Assembly: GCA_003215535.1 (NCBI GenBank)
Contig: QCKG01000003.1
Location: forward strand, 82,449 to 146,448
DNA: 64,000 bases
Source of the DNA: Prochlorococcus sp. AG-409-L18
GTDB taxonomy: Bacteria; Cyanobacteriota; Cyanobacteriia; PCC-6307; Cyanobiaceae
Reading direction: 5' to 3'
Position numbers and translations under genes: made by a program. A model generated the notes under the pieces. The model did no database searches. It had not been told where the DNA came from and saw nothing but the letters and a program-made list of their open reading frames with translations. Below, piece after piece: positions 8,916 through 18,022 of this stretch (position 1 is the stretch's first letter; each line of letters opens with the position of its first letter).

Positions 8916-10148
8916 ATGAAGACTCTTTTTGTTGATTGCCCCACAGGCCTTGCTGGTGACATGTTGATGGCAGCTTTTTTGGACTTAGGTGTACCTAAGG
9001 AGGAGATAGTGGCTCCTCTTAGGCAACTTGGGTTGGCAAATACTTTTGAATTGAAAATAGAAGAAAGTAACACCTTTAGTCTTCGAGGTATAAGGGTCTC
9101 GGTCGATAGGCTTGAATCATCTCCCCCTCTAAGACGATGGCAAGACATTAAGAAATTGATTAATGGTGCTCCATGGCCTGATTCATTGAGAAGAAAAGTT
9201 TCTGGGGTCTTTCAATCCCTCGCTGAAGCCGAATCGGTTGTGCATGGTTGCGATATCGATAACGTGCATTTTCATGAGATTGGAGCAATAGATTCCTTGG
9301 TTGATGTAGTTACTGTTTGTGCTGCTATTGAGTATTTAAATCCTTCCCAGATTGTTTGCGCAATTCCACCCATTGGGCGGGGAACAGTTAAAACTTCTCA
9401 TGGGTTGCTTCCTGTTCCTGCTCCTGCAGTCCTTGAGATAGCGAAAGAGCATCACATTGAGCTTGTGGGGGGAGAAGGGCAGCCCAATGGTGAATTGACT
9501 ACCCCTACAGGTCTTGCATTGATGGCAGTCTTAGCTAATAAATTTGGTCAGCTTTCTTCTTTTCGCGTAAGACAAGTTGGAGTTGGTTTGGGACATCGAC
9601 GTTTAGACAGACCTAATTTGTTGAGAATTTACTTAATAGATAAGCATATAGAAAAGGCCTCGTTTGATTCACTTTATTCTCCTAAATGGCAGCCTTTAAT
9701 ATCACAAGAGATATGGATTGATGATTCAACCTCTGAGGACATAGCGCTTTTGGTAGATGAGTTGCGGTTGTCTGGTGCATTTGATGTGATCTGTCAATCA
9801 GTTTTAATGAAGAAGGGTCGTCAGGGTTTTAGGATTGAGGCACTTGTTACCCCAGAGAAGGCCCCATCTCTTCGCTTGGTTTGGTTAAAGAATGGAACCA
9901 CCATTGGTCTGCGAGAACGATCAGATGGTCGATGGGTCTTACCTAGGCGAAGAGGGTTTTGTATGACACATCTGGGAAAAATATTTGTCAAGCAGGTTTA
10001 TCGTCCTGATGGGAGACTATCGGTAAAACCTGAACACGATGAATTGGTGAGAATTAGTCGTGAGACAAATAAAACAATTGAGGAAGTTAGGCATATAGTC
10101 TCCCTTGCATTTGAAGATTTTGTTCCTAATGAAGAATGGTCATGGTGA
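8916..10148 (+). CDS. larC: LarC-like nickel pincer cofactor synthesis protein
   Basis: LarC inserts nickel into the pyridinium dithiodicarboxylate pincer cofactor used by lactate racemase and related enzymes. The 410-aa protein starts MKTLFVDCPTGLAGDMLM. It contains the conserved DNVHFHEIGAIDSLVDVV and PIGRGTVKTSHGLLPVPAPA blocks in one uninterrupted frame. I chose ATG 8916 because an AGGGG sits seven bases upstream; the ATG at 8901 would place that element inside the coding region. No LarA, LarB or LarE gene is visible in the window. Its last 13 bases overlap the next gene, indicating coupling. Confidence 0.88.
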   Translation: MKTLFVDCPTGLAGDMLMAAFLDLGVPKEEIVAPLRQLGLANTFELKIEESNTFSLRGIRVSVDRLESSPPLRRWQDIKKLINGAPWPDSLRRKVSGVFQSLAEAESVVHGCDIDNVHFHEIGAIDSLVDVVTVCAAIEYLNPSQIVCAIPPIGRGTVKTSHGLLPVPAPAVLEIAKEHHIELVGGEGQPNGELTTPTGLALMAVLANKFGQLSSFRVRQVGVGLGHRRLDRPNLLRIYLIDKHIEKASFDSLYSPKWQPLISQEIWIDDSTSEDIALLVDELRLSGAFDVICQSVLMKKGRQGFRIEALVTPEKAPSLRLVWLKNGTTIGLRERSDGRWVLPRRRGFCMTHLGKIFVKQVYRPDGRLSVKPEHDELVRISRETNKTIEEVRHIVSLAFEDFVPNEEWSW

Positions 10149-11143
10149 GGATAGCTTTGGAAAAGCTAATTTACTTCCTAAGAATAAGGATTGGTAAACT
10201 TAATCTACCTGGGGGGCTAAGATTATGGATAACAATTTTAAGCCTTTCCTTTGTTGGCTACTCTATATCCATAAGTAGTGAGAAACTAAGTAACCTGTCA
10301 GTAGATAGATTCGGTATTTATTGGTTATTTTTGGCATTAATTCTTAGTGTCTTTAGCATAATTATCAATGCAGTTGCATGGAGATATTTGCTTGATTGGT
10401 TGGGGTATGACTATAGAGGTTTAGGTATAATCCGTCTTTATTTGTCGAGCAACTTACTTAAGTATCTGCCAGGCGGTATTTGGCATTTTGTTGAAAGATT
10501 AAGAGCTCTTCGCTCTTATATTAAGCCAGGTATGGCACTAGTAGCTGTTGTAATGGAGCCCGTTTTAATGGTTTCAGCTGCGCTTTTTTGGGTCCCTTTA
10601 GGTGGTTGGCAATCTGGCTTGTCTTTATTACCAGTTATCCCTGCAATTTTTTTAATACCCAGATGGCGTGAACCATTGATTTCGAGGTTGGAAAAAGAAA
10701 AAGCTGCTCAGATAAGTAAATTAGATTCAGGAAATAATCTGACTCATGAATTTGAAAATATAGATACTGCAAGAAAAGAATATCCTTGGCCGCCATTATT
10801 AATGGAAATGCTGTTTTTGGCCTTCAGATTTGCCGGATTTTGGTGCTGTTTAGGCGCTTTTTCTATTCAATCTAGCTTACCCTTGGGCGAGTGGCTTGCA
10901 TCATTTACCTTGGCATGGGCTGTTGGATTGGTTGTTCCCGCCGCACCTGGAGGCCTTGGTGTTTTGGAGGCTGCTTTATTACTTCGTCTGGGATTCTTTG
11001 TCCCAAGGGCTCCTTTGTTGGCTGTTTTGCTTTGTTATAGATTGATTGTTACATTGTCAGATGTTGTTGCAGCGATTTTTTTCCCATTAAGGCGATTCCT
11101 ATTAGCTGACTTGTCGAAAAGTTTAAGAAAAATTTTCAATTAA
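10136..11143 (+). CDS. UPF0104/YbhN-like multi-span membrane protein
   Basis: The 335-aa protein has about eight hydrophobic segments and the pattern of the lysylphosphatidylglycerol-synthase transmembrane/UPF0104 family. It shows an early YLSSNLLKYLPGGIWHFVERLRAL and a late VVPAAPGGLGVLEAALLLRLGF, the family's hallmark glycine-rich loop. Members are proposed lipid-linked transporters or flippases; the substrate here is unknown. It overlaps larC by 13 bases in another frame, so the two are probably translated together. I see no functional link to nickel. Confidence 0.82.
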   Translation: MVMVRIALEKLIYFLRIRIGKLNLPGGLRLWITILSLSFVGYSISISSEKLSNLSVDRFGIYWLFLALILSVFSIIINAVAWRYLLDWLGYDYRGLGIIRLYLSSNLLKYLPGGIWHFVERLRALRSYIKPGMALVAVVMEPVLMVSAALFWVPLGGWQSGLSLLPVIPAIFLIPRWREPLISRLEKEKAAQISKLDSGNNLTHEFENIDTARKEYPWPPLLMEMLFLAFRFAGFWCCLGAFSIQSSLPLGEWLASFTLAWAVGLVVPAAPGGLGVLEAALLLRLGFFVPRAPLLAVLLCYRLIVTLSDVVAAIFFPLRRFLLADLSKSLRKIFN

Positions 11144-11214
11144 TTATTTTTTCTTGAAATGCTTTTTAGATTCATACTTATCTTGGGAATGGTCTTTATA
11201 AATCTAGTTCTTTA

Positions 11215-12780
11215 TTAATTGGCTTCCCTCTTGATATCATTTGCATGATCAAGGCCTGGAATTAATGCAATCGAGGCAATTAGTCCTAAGCTAAGAATAA
11301 TTAGTGCGGGTAATATTGACTCTGCCATTCGCTCATCACCAGCGTATTGAAATATCCTTACGGAAAGGGTATCAAAGTCAAATGGCCTAAGGACAAATGT
11401 TAGTGGTAATTCCTTTAATGTGTCGACAAAAACCAAAAGAGTGCCAACTGCTAGTGGCCCTTTGAGTAAGGGAAGATGAATTTTTCTAAGAACAGTTGGC
11501 CAGCGACAACCAAGTCCTGTAGCCGCTTCATCAAGACTTGGTGAGAGTCTTTCAAAAGCAGCATCTAGGCCTCCTTTGGCTACTGCTAGAAATCGATAAC
11601 TGTATCCCCAGAGTAATAAGATGATTGGTGAAATCTTCAACCAGCTTCCACTGAATGTTAGTAGTGAAAGAGCAATTACAACACCTGGAATTGCATAGCC
11701 TATTCCAGCGAGGAATGTTACAGACCGCATCCACTTTGATGGATTCCATCTTTTCGCAATGGTTAGAAATAGTGCTGCACTTATAGAAATTAATGAAGCT
11801 ACTATTCCCAGAGCTAAACTCCGAATAGTTAGAGTAAATATTTCCATGTCGAGTCCTTGCTGAAGTTGATCTAAATTCAGTAATGCCCAGAAAATTGGGA
11901 TTCCAAGTGTGAAGCAAGGAGGCAAAAGAGATAGCATTTGTGCTGAAAAAGCTCTTAGTCCTTTCAATTCCCAGGCGGGTGAATCACCACCTGAAATTCC
12001 TTCAGTCCACCTGCGACTTCGAGCTCTCAGGGTTCGCTCATAAGCTATAAGTGTGATAACGATTGTTAGTGCAATCAAGGCAAGGCCAATCGCTCCAGAA
12101 GGATTGCCTTCTGCTACCCAGTTCTCAACAATTCCCGCTGAGATACTTGGGACATTCAGTAGTTGAACTGCTCCAAGTTCATTTATTACTTCCATGCTCA
12201 TAAGTGCAACTCCTGCCCCAATTGCTGGTAATGCCATTGGTAATGCAATTCGACGAAAACTGTTCCATGGCCCTACTCCTAAGCTTCTACAGGCCTCCAA
12301 TTGTCGTCGCCCGCATATGGCAAAACTTTCTGTGCTTAGAAGAAATACATATGGGTAGGTTGTTAATGCCATAACAAGAACTGCCCATCCCATCCCATAG
12401 ATTCTTATGGAATTGATACTTCCAAGGTCTATTAGTGTTGCTGAGAGTAAATAAGAAGGTGTTGCTAAAGGAAGTAGCTGCGCAACTTTAAGAAATTTAC
12501 GACCTGGAAACCTGCAGTTTGCAAGTAACCACCCGTTAATTGTTCCTAAAAGGCCTCCAATTAAGGCAGTTAAGGAAAGGAGAGTTAAGCTTCCTTTGAT
12601 TTGATTAATTCCGTCTCCACCGAGGCTTATAGATCCATCTTTTACTCCAGTAAGGCCTTCACTTATTAGGCCTAGTAATGGTAAAAGAGCTATTGCGGCG
12701 AGAAATATAGCCATTGCGCTAAGCAATGTTCTTCCTGGGCGCCAGTGAGTGTTCTTGGAAGGAGAACCTTTTTGAATCAT
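11215..12780 (-). CDS. futB: iron(III) ABC transporter permease, two-domain
   Basis: This is a 521-aa inner-membrane permease with two binding-protein-dependent transport domains in tandem and about twelve membrane spans. The EAA-type loops are visible as EACRSLGVGPWNSFRRIALPMALP and EAATGLGCRWPTVLRKIHLPL. The architecture and length match the FutB/AfuB/SfuB ferric-iron importers. No binding protein or ATPase gene lies nearby, so substrate assignment rests on the family and the symbol is provisional. No convincing Fur box was found in the roughly 260 bases upstream. It is convergent with the UPF0104 gene. Confidence 0.83.
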   Translation of the reverse strand: MIQKGSPSKNTHWRPGRTLLSAMAIFLAAIALLPLLGLISEGLTGVKDGSISLGGDGINQIKGSLTLLSLTALIGGLLGTINGWLLANCRFPGRKFLKVAQLLPLATPSYLLSATLIDLGSINSIRIYGMGWAVLVMALTTYPYVFLLSTESFAICGRRQLEACRSLGVGPWNSFRRIALPMALPAIGAGVALMSMEVINELGAVQLLNVPSISAGIVENWVAEGNPSGAIGLALIALTIVITLIAYERTLRARSRRWTEGISGGDSPAWELKGLRAFSAQMLSLLPPCFTLGIPIFWALLNLDQLQQGLDMEIFTLTIRSLALGIVASLISISAALFLTIAKRWNPSKWMRSVTFLAGIGYAIPGVVIALSLLTFSGSWLKISPIILLLWGYSYRFLAVAKGGLDAAFERLSPSLDEAATGLGCRWPTVLRKIHLPLLKGPLAVGTLLVFVDTLKELPLTFVLRPFDFDTLSVRIFQYAGDERMAESILPALIILSLGLIASIALIPGLDHANDIKREAN

Positions 12781-13047
12781 TTGGCTAAAGCCTTCACCTC
12801 TGTAATCGGATAGATAGAACAGCTAATACTTTCATAAGTTTGAAGATTGATCAGAAGAATATTTTCATCCTACTGATAGCAATGAAGGCAGTAGCTCACC
12901 ATGGGCAATGGCTATAAAATAAAGATGATTAATTTGTAATATACCAAATCTAAATTTAGCCAATTGCGCGAACCAACTATTTAATTAATGCAAGAAAATT
13001 GATAAATCAACTATTAACTTATCTAGCTGCTTTGATTTTGTTTAGGT

Positions 13048-13197
13048 TTAACGGTTTTGATCTCGTGTTGGAATTGGCTGAAGAACGGGCTCCATTAATC
13101 CACCACCACTATTGTCATCATCTGACCCTGCTATAAGCAAAAAGGCAAGCATGCATATTATGGCAAACACGCTAATGCCAGCAAGCAGTTCCAGCAT
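13048..13197 (-). CDS. 49-aa single-span membrane peptide
   Basis: A 49-codon frame starts at ATG 13197 and ends at TAA 13048-13050. The start is preceded by an excellent ribosome-binding site reading TTGGAGGGACCC before ATG. The N-terminal half is one hydrophobic helix (LLAGISVFAIICMLAFLLIA, about residues 4-23). The rest is a short acidic/glycine linker (GSDDDNSGGG) and a proline-containing polar tail (PVLQPIPTRDQNR). Size and layout resemble small thylakoid or transporter-associated subunits, but I cannot name it. It lies between futB and the cobW gene on the same strand. Confidence 0.68.
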   Translation of the reverse strand: MLELLAGISVFAIICMLAFLLIAGSDDDNSGGGLMEPVLQPIPTRDQNR

Positions 13198-13205
13198 GGG
13201 TCCCT

Positions 13206-13233
13206 CCAATTGACAACCACATTAGACAATTGG
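13206..13233 (-). promoter_or_regulatory. leader hairpin overlapping the ribosome-binding site of the 49-aa peptide
   Basis: On the minus strand CCAATTG and CAATTGG pair perfectly (7 bp) across a 14-base loop. The 3' arm runs directly into the AGGGA ribosome-binding site. Folding would partly occlude that site, so translation could be sensitive to a ligand, protein or temperature. This is inferred from the sequence alone. Confidence 0.4.
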
Positions 13234-13259
13234 GCCTTACTTCAGTTGCATAGCAAGCA

Positions 13260-13283
13260 GGATTTAGCAAAAGTGCAAAATCC
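13260..13283 (-). terminator. hairpin downstream of the cobW-family gene
   Basis: GGATTT-A-GCA-AAAG-TGC-A-AAATCC forms a 6+3 bp stem with one A-A mismatch and a four-base loop. It lies about 160 bases after the stop of the CobW gene and 63 bases before the 49-aa ORF. It may end the cobW transcript or be part of the leader of the small gene. There is no uridine tract in the minus direction. Confidence 0.4.
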
Positions 13284-13442
13284 TTTCTTTGCTAGGGACA
13301 TAATGAAAGGCTCTAGAGCAAGTGGCAGATTGCAAAAATAATTCTTAGAGTTGGTCCGACAAGGAATAAATACCTAGATAATATCTTTTTATGTTAAATA
13401 CTGCTTTTTAGGGATGACAGGCAAACTCCTTACCACGGCTTA

Positions 13443-14558
13443 TTAGCTAAATCCCACCCCAGTCTCTTTAGCGATGCAGTTTTCTAATTGTTGTGTGAGT
13501 TTGTCGTGTTCTAGTTCACGGCCTATCAAGACAAGTTGGTTTTTTCTCTCACCATTCCAATCAGTGTCGTCAATTGAGAACCGCTTTCCTGCGAGATGAA
13601 AGATATGACGTCTTTCGCTTTCTTGAAACCAAAGGATGCCTTTGGCTCGAAAAACTTCCTTTGGCAATTTATTGTCAAGAAAATCTTGGAACTTTCTTAG
13701 AGAGAAAGGTTCTTTACTTTTGAAAGAAAGAGATGTGAAACCTTCGATGTCATGGATATGCTCTTTGTGGATATGATTATGAACAACTTTTCTTTCTTTG
13801 GTATCGTCGTGACTATGAGTGCAGTAGTTATGATCATGATCACATTTGCTGTGATCTTGAGGTTCTTTTTGTAATAGTGAATGGACTTGATCAGTTTCAA
13901 AAAGACCAACGCTTAAAATTAATGGCAAGGGAATTTTTGCCTTTATTGATTCTAAAATTCTTGCATCTTTTTTGACCTTTTTTAATTTCTCTTTTACTTC
14001 ACATAGTTTATCCTCCCCTACTAGATCACATTTGTTGAGAAGAAGTATGTCACCATAAATAACTTGAGAGTGCCCTACCTGGGTTGCAAGAATTTCATTG
14101 TTAAAATTCTCTGCATCTACTACTGTAATAATCGAGTCTAGTCGAGTTAGATCACGCAGTTCACTTCCTAGAAAAGTCATTGCTACCGGTAAAGGATCTG
14201 CTAATCCAGTCGTTTCAACAATTAAATAGTCGATTGAACTCCTTCTCTCGAGAATGCGATCAACTGCTTCAAGTAACTCTCCATTTATTGAGCAACATAT
14301 GCATCCATTGCTTAGTTCGATCATATTTTCATTAGTGGTAATAATCAGATCGTTATCAATTCCTATCTCCCCAAATTCATTTACTAGAACAGCCGTTTTC
14401 ACTCCCTCTTGATTGCTCAAAATATGATTAAGTAGTGTAGTTTTCCCGGCACCCAAGAAGCCACTGATAATAGTAACTGGAACGCCTCTAGCTTCTTCTA
14501 GGGTAATATCATTTGTATTTGATGGATTCATTGAAAAGTCAGCTATAGATTCACTCAT
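13443..14558 (-). CDS. CobW/COG0523 metal chaperone GTPase
   Basis: The 371-aa G3E GTPase has a Walker A GFLGAGKT (residues 33-40), the metal-binding GCICC (85-89) and NKCD (175-178) for guanine recognition. A histidine-rich linker at 236-269 contains ten His and two Cys. It ends in a CobW C-terminal domain with FRAKGILWF and the closing LVLIGREL. COG0523 proteins deliver Zn, Co or other metals using GTP. The His-rich insert suggests zinc, cobalt or nickel handling, but the metal cannot be assigned. No clear Zur-type palindrome was found upstream. Confidence 0.9.
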   Translation of the reverse strand: MSESIADFSMNPSNTNDITLEEARGVPVTIISGFLGAGKTTLLNHILSNQEGVKTAVLVNEFGEIGIDNDLIITTNENMIELSNGCICCSINGELLEAVDRILERRSSIDYLIVETTGLADPLPVAMTFLGSELRDLTRLDSIITVVDAENFNNEILATQVGHSQVIYGDILLLNKCDLVGEDKLCEVKEKLKKVKKDARILESIKAKIPLPLILSVGLFETDQVHSLLQKEPQDHSKCDHDHNYCTHSHDDTKERKVVHNHIHKEHIHDIEGFTSLSFKSKEPFSLRKFQDFLDNKLPKEVFRAKGILWFQESERRHIFHLAGKRFSIDDTDWNGERKNQLVLIGRELEHDKLTQQLENCIAKETGVGFS

Positions 14559-14642
14559 GACAATAATGCTGAGGGTTTTCTAACTTTAGTAGATATTCCA
14601 AATGTTTGACTTACTTCGAATAGGCTTTGTTTTGGTTGGCTC

Positions 14643-14927
14643 TTATTCCAGCTCATTGATTCTTTGGGCGAGAATTAAGTCAAGATTACTTAAACCATCT
14701 AAATCGTGAGTGGTCAATTCAATTGTTACTGTTCCATAGACATTGTGCAAGTCTGGGTGATGGTTCATTGACTCAGCTATTAAGGCAACTCTGCTAATAA
14801 AACCAAAGGCATGCACAAAATTTTTAAATTTCCATTGACGAATTAATTTTTCTCCACGAATTGTCCAGCCTGGAAGGTTTTGATGCAGATGTCTTATTTC
14901 CTTTTGCGTAAGTCTGCTTGCTTCCAT
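14643..14927 (-). CDS. phhB: pterin-4a-carbinolamine dehydratase
   Basis: The 94-aa protein matches the full-length dehydratase (DCoH/PhhB) that recycles pterin cofactors. It has the active-site histidines in NHHPDL (H56, H57) and the late THDLDGLSNLDLILA with H74 and D75. It is close to the consensus and so looks catalytically competent, unlike the carboxysomal Rubisco-factor homologues that have lost active-site residues. The gene lies 15 bases downstream of the YjbQ-family gene on the same strand, probably in one operon. Confidence 0.9.
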   Translation of the reverse strand: MEASRLTQKEIRHLHQNLPGWTIRGEKLIRQWKFKNFVHAFGFISRVALIAESMNHHPDLHNVYGTVTIELTTHDLDGLSNLDLILAQRINELE

Positions 14928-14942
14928 GAGAGACGGAATTAG

Positions 14943-15602
14943 TTATTTGTCTCTATCATCTTGGCAAGTTAGATCATGAATCCTGTCGATTAGCAAATCG
15001 ACATTAGTTTCATGGCCATCTTCACTTGCCCAGTCTTCAGGATTATGTCTTTGCTGGACTATTTTGTTTAGCTTAGATGCATTTCTTGCAGAGGTTAGGG
15101 CTGAGTTGAAATTGGCATTTACTTCTAAGCTTTTATTTGATTTTTGAATTTCTCCGATTGCATGTAAGCAGATTTTTCTCGATTGTTTGGAGTAACGATG
15201 TTCCCAGAGATAGACAGCTTGCCATGTTCCAAGAAGAAGTCTCTGATCTTCAATGCTTAGGCTAAGACAACTAGAGGTAAGAGAAGTCTTGATGTGAGCT
15301 GGCATATCGTCTGGGCCTTCATAAGAATGTTTGTAAGGGAGTCGTTCTCCTAATCCAGAGATGGGCTTTGCCCCTTCTTCTGGAACTAGTGCTTTCATGT
15401 AGGTGGATAAATCTTTTAGGACTAGTGGGTCCGCATTCTCATTGATAGTCAAACTGCAACTAGTGTGAAGCGCGGTGAGGTTCAGAACGCCTCGTTGGAT
15501 TCTTGAGGCTTTGATCCAATTGTTAATTAATTTTGTTAGGTCATGAAAGCCTTCCCCTGAGGTGATTATTTCAAGTTGATGCATTACTTGTTCAAGAGGC
15601 AT
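14943..15602 (-). CDS. YjbQ/UPF0047 family protein with C-terminal extension
   Basis: Residues 1-140 form the YjbQ fold: RGVLNLTALHTSCSLTINENAD, then a conserved HIKTSLTSSCLSLSIEDQRLLLGTWQAVYLWEHR segment in which the HTS and H-x-x-SL motifs are kept. Family members have been linked to secondary thiamine-phosphate synthase activity; the physiological role is unsettled. This protein is 219 aa against about 135-140 aa for the family. The extra 75 residues are polar, with no recognised domain (ending VDLLIDRIHDLTCQDDRDK). It is 15 bases upstream of the pterin dehydratase gene. Confidence 0.8.
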   Translation of the reverse strand: MPLEQVMHQLEIITSGEGFHDLTKLINNWIKASRIQRGVLNLTALHTSCSLTINENADPLVLKDLSTYMKALVPEEGAKPISGLGERLPYKHSYEGPDDMPAHIKTSLTSSCLSLSIEDQRLLLGTWQAVYLWEHRYSKQSRKICLHAIGEIQKSNKSLEVNANFNSALTSARNASKLNKIVQQRHNPEDWASEDGHETNVDLLIDRIHDLTCQDDRDK

Positions 15603-15785
15603 GACCTTTCTTTGAGCTAGTGAAATTAAGCTTGCTTAGTTATTTTGGGTTTCTTTGAGGAGATATTCCATAACAATTGGTTTGCTCTAATGATTTACTT
15701 GGTAGTCAAAGGCCAACATTCTTGGGAAATTTCTAGGCCTACACCTTTGTTTTGTTTAAGGTTCATTTAGTGATGTAACTGGCTT

Positions 15786-17336
15786 TTGTCTGCGCTCGCT
15801 TGGCAGCGACTGGGAGATTATCTCCGCGAGACTCAGCTTTTGGGCTCGATTCATAGCACCCTTTATTGGGATCAAAATACAAGGATGCCTCCAGAGGGTT
15901 CATCCTGGCGTGGAGAACAATTGAGTCTTCTTGCAAAGATCTTGCATGGTCGTCAGAGCAATAAACACTTTGAAACTCTTCTGGAGAGGGCAAAAATAGA
16001 GTTTGAGCACTCTCGTAAAGAGGGAGAACTTGATCAGGAACAGGTGTTGGCCCGATCAAAAAACCTTGAGCTATTAGAGCAGGAGTTGATTCGACAAAAA
16101 AGATTAGATCCTGAATTGATTGGACAAATTGCGTCTGCTAAAGCTTATGGGTACAACCTTTGGCAGCAAGCTAGAGCAAGCTCTGACTTCTCAATATTTT
16201 TGCCGGCATTAAAAAGATTGGTCTCTCTAAGGAAAGAACAGGCTCGACAGCTCAATGAACCGAGAAGTTGTTGGGAGACTTTGGCTCAGCCATTTGAACC
16301 AGATCTAACCAAATCAAGGTTAAAGGAATTGTTTGATCCCTTGAGGAAACGTCTCCCAGAATTACTTGAGAAGATTCGTGATTTGGAACTTGGGACAAAT
16401 AGTTCTTGGGATTTGCCTGAAAGCATTCAGCAAGAACTCTGCGACCGCTTGTTGAATGATTGGGGCAGAGATCACAGCATTACTTGTTTAGCAAGATCAC
16501 CTCATCCCTTTTCGACAACACTTGGGCCAAAGGATTTTCGACTTACTACTCGAGTAGTACCAGGTCAACCACTTTCATGTTTTTTGTCGACTGCTCATGA
16601 GTGGGGACATTCGTTGTATGAGCAAGGATTGCTTTTTCAAACACACCAATGGTTTGCATGGCCTTTAGGACAAGCCACTTCTATGGCCCTTCATGAAAGC
16701 CAGTCACTCTTTTGGGAAAACAGAATTGCGCGTAGCCGGGCGTTCTCAGAGCGGTTTTGGCCTTTTTTTGAGAAGGCAGGAGCTCCTATTAAGTCAGGGT
16801 CTGATCTTTGGCATGAGATGAACCCTTTGAAACCTTCGCTTATACGTGTTGAGGCAGACGAACTTAGTTATGGGATACATATTCTTATACGAACAGATCT
16901 GGAAATTTCTTTGTTGGAGGAGGGACTGTCGGTAGAGGAATTACCAAGTGAATGGAACAGGAGATATAAGGACTTACTAGGAGTAGTCCCAGCCAATGAT
17001 TATGAGGGATGCCTACAAGATGTTCATTGGAGTGAGGGGCAATTTGGCTATTTCCCTTCCTATTTATTGGGACATCTGATAAGTGCTCAATTTTCTGAAG
17101 CCATGGCAAAGGAGCTCATGAATCTTGGATTAGATCAAGATGATCCCATTGGTACATGCATTCTTAATGGGAAGGAGTCAATGATTTTGTCGTGGTTAAG
17201 AAAAGAGATTCATCCTCATGGGCGTCAAATGAATGCAGAGGCTTTGGTTGAAAAAGTTACTGGTTCCCCACTTTCAAGTAAACCCTTTCTGTCTTATCTA
17301 GAGAAAAAGATCGAAATGCTCAGCATTGATTCGTAG
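15786..17336 (+). CDS. M32 family metallocarboxypeptidase
   Basis: The 516-aa cytoplasmic zinc carboxypeptidase (Taq type) has the zinc motif HEWGH (residues 271-275) and the third ligand in ALHESQS (E304). It also has the M32 signature IRVEADELSYGIHILIR and the family length (about 500 aa). A TGA lies in frame just upstream and the first acceptable codon is TTG 15786, so the start is TTG. It precedes the ppa gene by 27 bases on the same strand and may share its transcript. Confidence 0.9.
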   Translation: MSALAWQRLGDYLRETQLLGSIHSTLYWDQNTRMPPEGSSWRGEQLSLLAKILHGRQSNKHFETLLERAKIEFEHSRKEGELDQEQVLARSKNLELLEQELIRQKRLDPELIGQIASAKAYGYNLWQQARASSDFSIFLPALKRLVSLRKEQARQLNEPRSCWETLAQPFEPDLTKSRLKELFDPLRKRLPELLEKIRDLELGTNSSWDLPESIQQELCDRLLNDWGRDHSITCLARSPHPFSTTLGPKDFRLTTRVVPGQPLSCFLSTAHEWGHSLYEQGLLFQTHQWFAWPLGQATSMALHESQSLFWENRIARSRAFSERFWPFFEKAGAPIKSGSDLWHEMNPLKPSLIRVEADELSYGIHILIRTDLEISLLEEGLSVEELPSEWNRRYKDLLGVVPANDYEGCLQDVHWSEGQFGYFPSYLLGHLISAQFSEAMAKELMNLGLDQDDPIGTCILNGKESMILSWLRKEIHPHGRQMNAEALVEKVTGSPLSSKPFLSYLEKKIEMLSIDS

Positions 17337-17363
17337 GATGTAGATCAAGAACTTTTAAAAAGA

Positions 17364-17951
17364 ATGGCGAACATTGATAGTGCACCAAGTCGGACCATGC
17401 CAAACCTTCTACATGTTTTGCCTGCTTTTGCGGATGAAGCTGAGTTAAGGCTCAACACCATTGTTGAACTCAATTCCAATACGATTAATAAGTACGAGCT
17501 GATTACTGAAACTGGTCATTTGAAGCTTGATCGCGTTGGTTACTCTTCTTTGGCTTATCCATTTGCTTATGGATGCATCCCACGTACTTGGGATGAAGAT
17601 GGCGATCCTTTGGATATTGAGATTGTTGGTGTGACAGAGCCTCTGATTCCAGGCTCAATAGTTGAGGCAAGGATTATTGGAATAATGACTTTTGATGATG
17701 GAGGAGAAGTTGACGATAAGGTTATTGCAGTCATTGCTGATGATAAGCGCGTTGATCACATAACAAGTTTTGAACAACTTGGTGAGCATTGGATTAAAGA
17801 GACCACTTACTATTGGGAGCATTATAAAGATCTTAAGAAGCCTGGTACTTGTACTGTTAATGGCTTTTTTGGTGTTGATAAGGCTGTGGAGATTGTGAAG
17901 GCCTGTGAGACTAGATATCTTTCAGAAATTGCTCCTAAACTTAGAAATTAG
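17364..17951 (+). CDS. ppa: family I inorganic pyrophosphatase, catalytically complete copy
   Basis: This 195-aa enzyme hydrolyses pyrophosphate to phosphate. All residues needed by family I enzymes are visible: E and KYE in NTIVELNSNTINKYEL, R in LDRVGYSS, two Tyr in YPFAYGCIP, the DGDPLD metal cluster, D and D-x-K in FDDGGEVDDK, and Y-K in WEHYKDLKK. It has about 15 more N-terminal residues than typical bacterial enzymes. The start ATG 17364 follows the M32 gene by 27 bases. A second homologue lies at 33091-33615, and this copy is the better candidate for the working enzyme. Confidence 0.92.
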   Translation: MANIDSAPSRTMPNLLHVLPAFADEAELRLNTIVELNSNTINKYELITETGHLKLDRVGYSSLAYPFAYGCIPRTWDEDGDPLDIEIVGVTEPLIPGSIVEARIIGIMTFDDGGEVDDKVIAVIADDKRVDHITSFEQLGEHWIKETTYYWEHYKDLKKPGTCTVNGFFGVDKAVEIVKACETRYLSEIAPKLRN

Positions 17952-18022
17952 GGTTTAACTTTTTGAACTGAGTCTGATTCGTTTGTTATCTCTAACTCTT
18001 ATTAATTCTAGTTTTTACATGA

